Source of the DNA: Acidobacteriaceae bacterium
GTDB lineage: Bacteria > Acidobacteriota > Terriglobia > Terriglobales > Acidobacteriaceae
NCBI GenBank assembly: GCA_003151335.1
Contig: PLXE01000071.1
Coordinates: forward strand, 89,807 to 153,806
Length of the DNA: 64,000 nucleotides
Direction: 5' to 3'
The notes under the pieces were generated by a model. The model worked only from the letters and a program-made list of their open reading frames with translations, was not told where the DNA came from and ran no database searches. Below, one piece after another: positions 58,265 to 64,000 of this stretch (positions within the stretch are counted from its first letter, which is position 1; each line of letters starts with the position of its first letter). Position numbers and translations under genes: made by a program.

Positions 58265-60667
58265 ATGACGAAACGGATTGAGAAGGTCGCTATTCTAGGC
58301 GCCGGCACCATGGGCGCTCGCATCTCCGCGCACCTGGCCAACGCCGGTGTGCCCTCGTATCTGCTGGACATTGTTCCGCCCGATGCCGACGGTCCCGCGC
58401 GCAACCGCTTCGCTGCCGCCGGACTGGAGGCTGCGGTGAAATCGAAACCCGCCGCCTTCTTCGAGCCTTCGCTGGCCAGGTTGGTCACCATCGGCAACTT
58501 CGAAGACGATCTGAAGAAGCTGGCTGAGGTGGATTGGATCATCGAAGCGGTGGTTGAGGATCTCGAGATCAAGCGCAGCCTGCTGCGCAAGGTGGACGCG
58601 GTCCGCAAGCCCGGAACGATTGTCACCACTAACACCAGCGGGCTGCCGGTGGCCAAGATCGTCGAAGGCTTCCCCGACGAGTTTCGCCGCCACTGGTTTG
58701 GGACCCACTTCTTCAACCCGCCGCGTTACATGCGGCTGCTGGAGCTGATTCCCACTCCCGAAGCCGATCCCGCCGCGATGGACCTCATCGCGCATTTCTG
58801 CGATCTGCATCTCGGCAAGGGCGTGGTGCACGCCAAGGACACGCCGAATTTTATCGCCAACCGCATCGGGACGTTTTCCGCGCTTAATGTCATGCGCCTG
58901 ATGCAGGAGATGGACCTCAGCATCGAGGAAGTGGATGCCCTCACCGGACAGGCCGTCGGCTGGCCCAAGATGGCGACCTTCCGCCTTACCGACATGGTTG
59001 GGCTGGATGTGCTCGGCCACGTAGTACGCAACGCGAGTGCGAATATCCACGATGAGCGCAGCGATTTGAAGCTGCCCGATTTCTTCCTGGCCATGCTGGA
59101 GCGCAAGTGGCTGGGCGACAAGACCAGGGGCGGCTTCTACAAGAAGCAGAAGAGCGCCGAGGGCGAGCAGCGGCTGGCGCTCGACTGGAAGACGCTGGAA
59201 TATCGTCCGCAGCAGAGGCCTAAGTTTGCCTCGCTGGAAATGGCAAAGACCGTGGAGAACCTGCCGGAGCGGCTCCATATGCTGCTTACGCCGTCGAAGG
59301 ACAAGGCTGGCGTCTTTCTCTGGTCGGCATTGACGGACCTGTGGACGTACGCGGCCAACCGCATCGGCGAGATCGCAGACTCGGTGGTCGAGATCGATCG
59401 CGCCATGAAGATGGGCTTCAACTGGGAGATGGGGCCGTTCGAGCTGTGGGATGCCGCCGGCGTTGCCAAGACGGTAAAGCGGATGAAGGTGGACGGCAGG
59501 CCGGTTTCGCCCAACGTCGAGAAGCTGCTCGCCTCGGGCGAGGAGAGTTGGTACGCCGACGATCCCAAGGCCGCCAGTGGACGGGTTTACTTCGACCTGC
59601 GCAGCGACAACTATCGCCCGGAAGTAGTGCCGCCGGGAGTCTGGTCGGTCACGGTTGCCAAGAAGTCGAACTTCGTGGTGAAGAAGAATGCGGGCGCGTC
59701 TCTGATCGATCTCGGCGACGGCGTTGCCTGCATTGAATTCCACTCCAAGGCGAACGCGCTGGGCGGCGACATCGTGCAGATGATTACTCAGACGCTGAAG
59801 CCCGGCGGCGCGGGCGAAAATTTCGACGCCTTTGTCATCACCAACGACGCGGCCAACTTCTCCGTCGGCGCCAACATCATGATGCTGCTGATGGCGGTGC
59901 AGGAAGAAGAGTGGGACGAGGTTGATCTCGCCGTCCGCCAGTTCCAGAACATGACCCAGGCCATCAAGTTCTCGTCCAAGCCGGTGGTAGTTGCGCCGTT
60001 TGGCATGACGCTGGGTGGGGGAGCCGAGATTACGTTGCATGCTGCAGCCCGCCAGCCGCATGCGGAGCTCTACGCCGGCTTGGTCGAAGTCGGCGTGGGT
60101 CTGCTGCCCGGCGGCGGGGGCTGCAAGGAGATGACGCTGCGCGCGCTCGATAAGGCGTATCACATCCGTCCTGCCGGCCGTGGCGAAAGCGTCGAGCTGA
60201 TGGAAGCCATGAAGCAGGCATTCGAGACGGTCGCCATGGCGAAAGTATCCATGTCGGCCTTCGAGGCGCGGAATCTTGGGTTCCTTTCCAGCGGCGACGA
60301 CATCACTATGAATCGGGAGCGGGTGCTTACCGACGCCAAGGAGCGGGCGCTGGAGTTGGCGAATGAAGGCTATCGGGCCCCCACGCCGCGGATGGACATT
60401 CCCGCGCCCGGCGAGAGCATTCTGGCGACGCTGAAGCTGGGCGTGCACATCATGCACGAGGGCCAATTCATTACCGATCACGAGGTCAAAATCGCCAACA
60501 AAGTGGCGGAGGTGCTGTGTGGCGGCGCGCTGAACCCGGGTACCTTGGTGAGCGAGCAGTATCTGCTCGACCTGGAGCGCGAGGCGTTCAAATCGCTCTG
60601 CGGCGAGAAGAAGACGCAGGAGCGGATTCAGTACACACTGAAGACGGGGAAGCCGCTAAGGAACTGA
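58265..60667 (+). CDS. fadN: 3-hydroxyacyl-CoA dehydrogenase / enoyl-CoA hydratase, FadN type
   Basis: An 800-residue bifunctional beta-oxidation enzyme with the dehydrogenase first and the hydratase last, the order of Bacillus FadN rather than E. coli FadB. The NAD domain begins KVAILGAGTMGARISAHLANAG, the dehydrogenase signature is HWFGTHFFNPPRYMRLLELIPTP, and two helical dehydrogenase domains follow. The crotonase domain starts near residue 490 (SVGANIMMLL and GGGAEITLHAA, GLLPGGGGCKEM). It heads the fadN-fadA-fadE operon with a FadR-like operator upstream. It handles the hydration and oxidation steps before FadA thiolysis. Confidence 0.95.
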   Translation: MTKRIEKVAILGAGTMGARISAHLANAGVPSYLLDIVPPDADGPARNRFAAAGLEAAVKSKPAAFFEPSLARLVTIGNFEDDLKKLAEVDWIIEAVVEDLEIKRSLLRKVDAVRKPGTIVTTNTSGLPVAKIVEGFPDEFRRHWFGTHFFNPPRYMRLLELIPTPEADPAAMDLIAHFCDLHLGKGVVHAKDTPNFIANRIGTFSALNVMRLMQEMDLSIEEVDALTGQAVGWPKMATFRLTDMVGLDVLGHVVRNASANIHDERSDLKLPDFFLAMLERKWLGDKTRGGFYKKQKSAEGEQRLALDWKTLEYRPQQRPKFASLEMAKTVENLPERLHMLLTPSKDKAGVFLWSALTDLWTYAANRIGEIADSVVEIDRAMKMGFNWEMGPFELWDAAGVAKTVKRMKVDGRPVSPNVEKLLASGEESWYADDPKAASGRVYFDLRSDNYRPEVVPPGVWSVTVAKKSNFVVKKNAGASLIDLGDGVACIEFHSKANALGGDIVQMITQTLKPGGAGENFDAFVITNDAANFSVGANIMMLLMAVQEEEWDEVDLAVRQFQNMTQAIKFSSKPVVVAPFGMTLGGGAEITLHAAARQPHAELYAGLVEVGVGLLPGGGGCKEMTLRALDKAYHIRPAGRGESVELMEAMKQAFETVAMAKVSMSAFEARNLGFLSSGDDITMNRERVLTDAKERALELANEGYRAPTPRMDIPAPGESILATLKLGVHIMHEGQFITDHEVKIANKVAEVLCGGALNPGTLVSEQYLLDLEREAFKSLCGEKKTQERIQYTLKTGKPLRN

Positions 60668-60737
60668 GGAACAGTTGCCAGTGGCCAGTTGTCAGTTACA
60701 GCTGCGAAAGCTAATTGCTAATTGCTAGGAGCTTCGA

Positions 60738-61916
60738 ATGCGTGAAGTCGTAATCGTCAGTGCTGTGCGTACGCCGGTGGGGAAAGCTTACAAAGGAACA
60801 TTGCGGGCGACGCGTCCCGATGATCTGGCCGCTGTGGCCATCAAGGGTGCGCTGGAGCGCGTGCCGCAGGTCGATCCCAAAGAGATCGAGGATGTGATCT
60901 TCGGCTGCGCCATGCCCGAGGCTGAGCAAGGCATGAACGTGGCGCGCATCGCGTCGCTACGTGCCGGATTGCCCGTCGAAGTTTCGGCCATGACCATCAA
61001 CCGCTTCTGCTCGTCGGGCCTGCAGGCGATTGCCATGGCGGCCGAACGCATCATGGCGGGCGGGGCGGAGATTGTAGTCGCCGGGGGCGTCGAGTCCATG
61101 ACCATGATCCCCATGGGCGGTCACAAAGTTTCGGCCAACCCGTGGCTGGTGTCGAACTATCCCGACGCTTATCTCTCGATGGGCCTCACCGCCGAAAGGA
61201 TGGCGCAGCGCTACCACATCACGCGCGAGCAGTCGGACCAGTTCTCCGTCGATAGCCACAAGAAGGCCATCGCGGCGATCCAGGCGGGCAAGTTCGACGA
61301 AGAGATCGTTCCCGTGCCGGTCAGTTTCACCACGCCGAATGGCGGCAAGCCAAAGCGCACCGACATCGTGTTCAAGATGGACGAAGGCCCGCGTGCCGAC
61401 ACCTCACTGGAAGCGCTGCTTGCGCTCAAGCCGGCGTTCCACCTGAAGGGCACGGTCACGGCCGGCAACTCGTCGCAGATGTCCGACGGCGCAGCCGTCG
61501 CGGTGGTAATGTCCGCCGAACGCGCCAAGGCGCTGGGATTGAAGCCGCTGGCGCGCTACGTGGCATTCGCAACGGCGGGTTACAAGCCTGAAGAGATGGG
61601 CGTCGGGCCGGTTTACGCTATCCCGAAAGCGCTGAAGTTGGCCGGACTGAAGCTGAACGACATTGACGTGATCGAGTTGAACGAGGCGTTTGCAGTACAG
61701 TCGCTGGCCGTTATCCAGGAAGGAAAGCTGGACCCGGAGCGCATCAACGTCAACGGCGGCGCCATCGCGCTGGGGCACCCGCTGGGATGCACGGGCGCCA
61801 AGCTGACCGCCAGCATCATCCGCGAACTTAAGCGCCGCAACGGACGCTACGGCATGGTGACGATGTGCGTCGGCGGCGGCATGGGCGCGGCGGGCATCTT
61901 CGAGAATTTGCAGTAG
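60738..61916 (+). CDS. fadA: acetyl-CoA acyltransferase (3-ketoacyl-CoA thiolase)
   Basis: A 392-residue thiolase. The nucleophilic Cys91 is in [10 protein letters not shown], the histidine in [17 protein letters not shown], and the second catalytic cysteine in [17 protein letters not shown]. It performs the last step of beta-oxidation on the product of FadN. AGGAG is six bases before the ATG. The short gap from fadN contains small tandem words (GCCAGT and CTAATTG repeats). Confidence 0.95.
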   Translation: MREVVIVSAVRTPVGKAYKGTLRATRPDDLAAVAIKGALERVPQVDPKEIEDVIFGCAMPEAEQGMNVARIASLRAGLPVEVSAMTINRFCSSGLQAIAMAAERIMAGGAEIVVAGGVESMTMIPMGGHKVSANPWLVSNYPDAYLSMGLTAERMAQRYHITREQSDQFSVDSHKKAIAAIQAGKFDEEIVPVPVSFTTPNGGKPKRTDIVFKMDEGPRADTSLEALLALKPAFHLKGTVTAGNSSQMSDGAAVAVVMSAERAKALGLKPLARYVAFATAGYKPEEMGVGPVYAIPKALKLAGLKLNDIDVIELNEAFAVQSLAVIQEGKLDPERINVNGGAIALGHPLGCTGAKLTASIIRELKRRNGRYGMVTMCVGGGMGAAGIFENLQ

Positions 61917-62028
61917 AGCCGCAATTCGCCGTTCGCTTTTCGCTATTCGCCAAAAGCAAACGGTGAGCAGATTTTGAAGAATGCCTTTAGCGAAGAGCGA
62001 AAGGCGAAGAGCGAAAGGCGAGGACTTT
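61917..62028. repeat. gap between fadA and fadE with repeated CGAAAGG words
   Basis: GCGAAGAGCGAAAGGCGAAG followed by a repeat of the same word, together with inverse words (CGCTTTTCGCTATTCGCC), form a potential hairpin before the fadE start. Confidence 0.5.
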
Positions 62029-63816
62029 ATGGCTACCACGGTATCGGCAGTTCCCAAGACCAAAACCACGGGCGGAAGTTTTCTGCTCGAAGATCACAAC
62101 CTGGAAAACGTCTTCACTCCGGAAGACTTTAACGAAGATCAGCAGATGGTCGCCAAACTGGCGGAGGAGTTTGCCACCAACGAGATCCTGCCCAATGCCG
62201 AGAAGATGGAGCACAAGGACTGGGCGGTCTCGCGCCAACTGCTGCAGAAGGCCGCTGAAATGGGCCTGACCAACGCCGACGTTCCGGCCGAGTACGGCGG
62301 ATCGGAGATGGACAAGACCTCGTCGGCGATCATCGCCGACTTCATGGCCAAGTACGGCAGCTTCATGGTGAGCATGGGCGCGCATAGCGGCATCGGCACC
62401 CTGCCCATCGTGTTCTTCGGCACCGAAGCGCAGAAGAAGAAATATCTGCCGCGCCTGGCCACCGGCGAAATCATTGGCGCGTATGCGCTGTCGGAGAGCA
62501 CCAGCGGCTCGGACGCGATGAACAGCCGCACCCGCGCGGTGCTGTCGCCCGACGGCAAGCACTACCTCCTGACCGGCGAGAAAATGTGGATCACCAACGC
62601 CCACTTCGCGGACCTGTTCACCATCTTTGCCAAAATCGATGGAGAAAAGTTCACGGCTTTCCTGGTGGAGAAGGATTTCCCCGGCTTCTCCGTCGGCAAC
62701 GAGGAAAAGAAGATGGGCATCCGCGGCTCGTCCACTGCGCCGCTCATCCTGAACGAGTGCAAAGTGCCGGTGGAGAACGTGCTCGGCGAGATCGGCAAAG
62801 GGCACATCATCGCGTTCAACATTCTGAATGTGGGGCGCTTCAAGCTGGGTGCAAGCTGCGTCGGCGGCGCGCGCACTTCGTTGCAGCATGCCATTGCCTA
62901 CGCTAAAGAGCGCAAGGCCTTCGGCAAGAGCATTGCGGAGTTCGGCCTGATTCGCGAGAAGCTGGCGCAGATGGCGGCATGGCTGTACGCGTGTGAGTCG
63001 ATGGTGTATCGCACCGTTGGCATGATGGACACGGCACTCTCCGCGATCGAGCACAGCCCCGAGACCGTGCGCAAGGCGATTGAAGAGTACGCGGTCGAAT
63101 GTTCCATCATCAAAGTTTCGGCGTCGGAGATGCTCGACTTTGTGGTGGACGAGACCGTGCAGGTTTACGGCGGCTACGGCTTTGTCGAGGAATATCCCGC
63201 CGAGCAGGCGTATCGCGACTCGCGGGTCAACCGCATCTTCGAGGGCACCAACGAAATCAACCGGCTCATCATCACGGGATGGTTACTAAAGCGGGCGATG
63301 AGCGGACAACTCGCGCTGCTGCCGGCCATCAAGAAGACGATGGACGAGGTGATGGCGGGCCCATCCACCGACGAACTCGAAGGCACGCTGGCCGCCGAGC
63401 GCAAGCTGGTGGAGAACGGCAAGAAGCTGGCCATGCTGGTGGCGGGCGCGGCTTCGCAGAAGTACATGCAGAAGCTGGTCGATCATCAGGAGGTTATGGG
63501 CGCCATCGCCGACATGGTGATCGAAACTTTTGCCATGGATTCCAGCCTGCTGCGCGCGCGCAAGTACGTCGAGGCCAACGGCGAAGCCAAAGGCGCGCTG
63601 GTTATCGCCATGACCCAGGTCTATCTGGAAGGCGCATTTGCCAAGCTGGAAGCCGCGGCGAAGAAGGTGATCGCCGATGTGGCTGAAGGCGACATGCTGC
63701 GCACCCAGATGGCGATTGTGCGCCGCCTGGCGAAGCACGACCCAGTCAACGTGATCGCGCTACAGGAGAGCATCGCCAGCCGCGTGCTGGAGACCGGGAA
63801 GTATGTGACGGCGTAA
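62029..63816 (+). CDS. fadE: acyl-CoA dehydrogenase, FadE type
   Basis: A 595-residue acyl-CoA dehydrogenase catalysing the first, FAD-dependent step of beta-oxidation. It has YALSESTSGSDAMNSRTRAV (FAD and substrate loop), GEKMWITNAHFADLFTIFAK, and IFEGTNEINRLIITGWLLK, where the Glu of FEG is the catalytic base. A C-terminal 170-residue helical extension is present, as in the VLCAD-like and Bacillus FadE proteins. GAGG precedes the ATG at 62029. Electrons pass to an ETF, possibly a standard one elsewhere, since the ETF pair at 4-6 kb is divergent and has its own dehydrogenase. Confidence 0.95.
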   Translation: MATTVSAVPKTKTTGGSFLLEDHNLENVFTPEDFNEDQQMVAKLAEEFATNEILPNAEKMEHKDWAVSRQLLQKAAEMGLTNADVPAEYGGSEMDKTSSAIIADFMAKYGSFMVSMGAHSGIGTLPIVFFGTEAQKKKYLPRLATGEIIGAYALSESTSGSDAMNSRTRAVLSPDGKHYLLTGEKMWITNAHFADLFTIFAKIDGEKFTAFLVEKDFPGFSVGNEEKKMGIRGSSTAPLILNECKVPVENVLGEIGKGHIIAFNILNVGRFKLGASCVGGARTSLQHAIAYAKERKAFGKSIAEFGLIREKLAQMAAWLYACESMVYRTVGMMDTALSAIEHSPETVRKAIEEYAVECSIIKVSASEMLDFVVDETVQVYGGYGFVEEYPAEQAYRDSRVNRIFEGTNEINRLIITGWLLKRAMSGQLALLPAIKKTMDEVMAGPSTDELEGTLAAERKLVENGKKLAMLVAGAASQKYMQKLVDHQEVMGAIADMVIETFAMDSSLLRARKYVEANGEAKGALVIAMTQVYLEGAFAKLEAAAKKVIADVAEGDMLRTQMAIVRRLAKHDPVNVIALQESIASRVLETGKYVTA

Positions 63817-63826
63817 ACGTTTATTT

Positions 63827-63893
63827 TCACCACGGAGGCACGGAGGACACGGAGAATTCAAAATGACTTCTCTGTGGCCTCGTGTCTTCGTGC
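63827..63893. repeat. family-2 palindromic repeat, copy at right end
   Basis: TTCACCACGGAGGCACGG and CACGGAGAATTC at the left are answered by CTCTGTGGCCTCGTGTC at the right. It directly follows the fadE stop. The last 100 bases of the window show no gene. Confidence 0.6.
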
Positions 63894-64000
63894 TCGATGC
63901 ATTAAAGCGAGCAACTGTGGCGCGGTTGCTGGTGTAATCGCCTTCCATGAGAAGGCCGGTCGCGGTCAAGTTCTGTTTTGCCTTCCTAGATTCCACCTTC

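Overview
The window looks like chromosomal DNA of an Acidobacteriota bacterium, probably Terriglobia close to the Koribacter group. This is inferred from high GC, a long Oar-type TonB receptor with an N-terminal carboxypeptidase-regulatory domain, a cydAB pair of the short-loop type, many small MITE-like palindromic repeats between genes, and a sparse, non-phage gene arrangement. I see no rRNA, CRISPR array, integrase or transposase. One tRNA (Phe) is present.

Layout: 1-3.4 kb, 3' part of an Lhr-type helicase. 3.4-10.3 kb, a PPOX flavoenzyme and then, on the minus strand, a dedicated flavin electron-transfer cluster (acyl-CoA-dehydrogenase-like protein, ETF dehydrogenase with a C-terminal ferredoxin domain, EtfB, EtfA). 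10.5-13.4 kb, katG and its likely peroxide regulator PerR. 13.7-20.4 kb, TonB receptor, small cytochrome c, TPR/double-retropepsin protein, a lipocalin-like exported protein and the remnant of a fucose-type permease. 20.7-24 kb, dienoyl-CoA reductase, methyltransferase, AsnA. 24.3-29.7 kb, glgB, msrA-msrB, a DUF1223 protein, a PanE-like reductase. 29.9-34.6 kb, molybdopterin oxidoreductase plus cytochrome b561, a tiny Cys/His protein, and cydAB. 34.7-45.4 kb, exported protein, GAF-GGDEF diguanylate cyclase, RodZ-like protein overlapping kdsD, YjbQ, subtilase, patatin, dut, ornithine-cyclodeaminase-like protein and a HTH-Mop regulator. 45.7-51 kb, porin-like protein, tRNA-Phe, methyltransferase, double-retropepsin/PDZ protein. 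51-57.9 kb, leuS divergent from aroF, beta-propeller lipoprotein, NUDIX, VIT1-like transporter. 58-64 kb, a fadN-fadA-fadE beta-oxidation operon.

Recurrent themes are fatty-acid/acyl-CoA redox (fadNAE, DECR-like SDR, the ETF cluster) and oxidative-stress defence or repair (KatG/PerR, MsrA/MsrB, molybdo-oxidoreductase, bd oxidase). Regulatory DNA ties some of these together: a FadR-like palindrome lies inside the promoter of the fad operon; msrA and the molybdo-oxidoreductase carry the same two-part ECF-like promoter with identical 16-nt spacing; perR and katG are preceded by related TTA-rich palindromes. The least conventional cluster is the 4.0-10.3 kb ETF module, whose dehydrogenase has a four-cysteine C-terminal extension and whose EtfA/EtfB deviate from the usual nucleotide-binding motifs.
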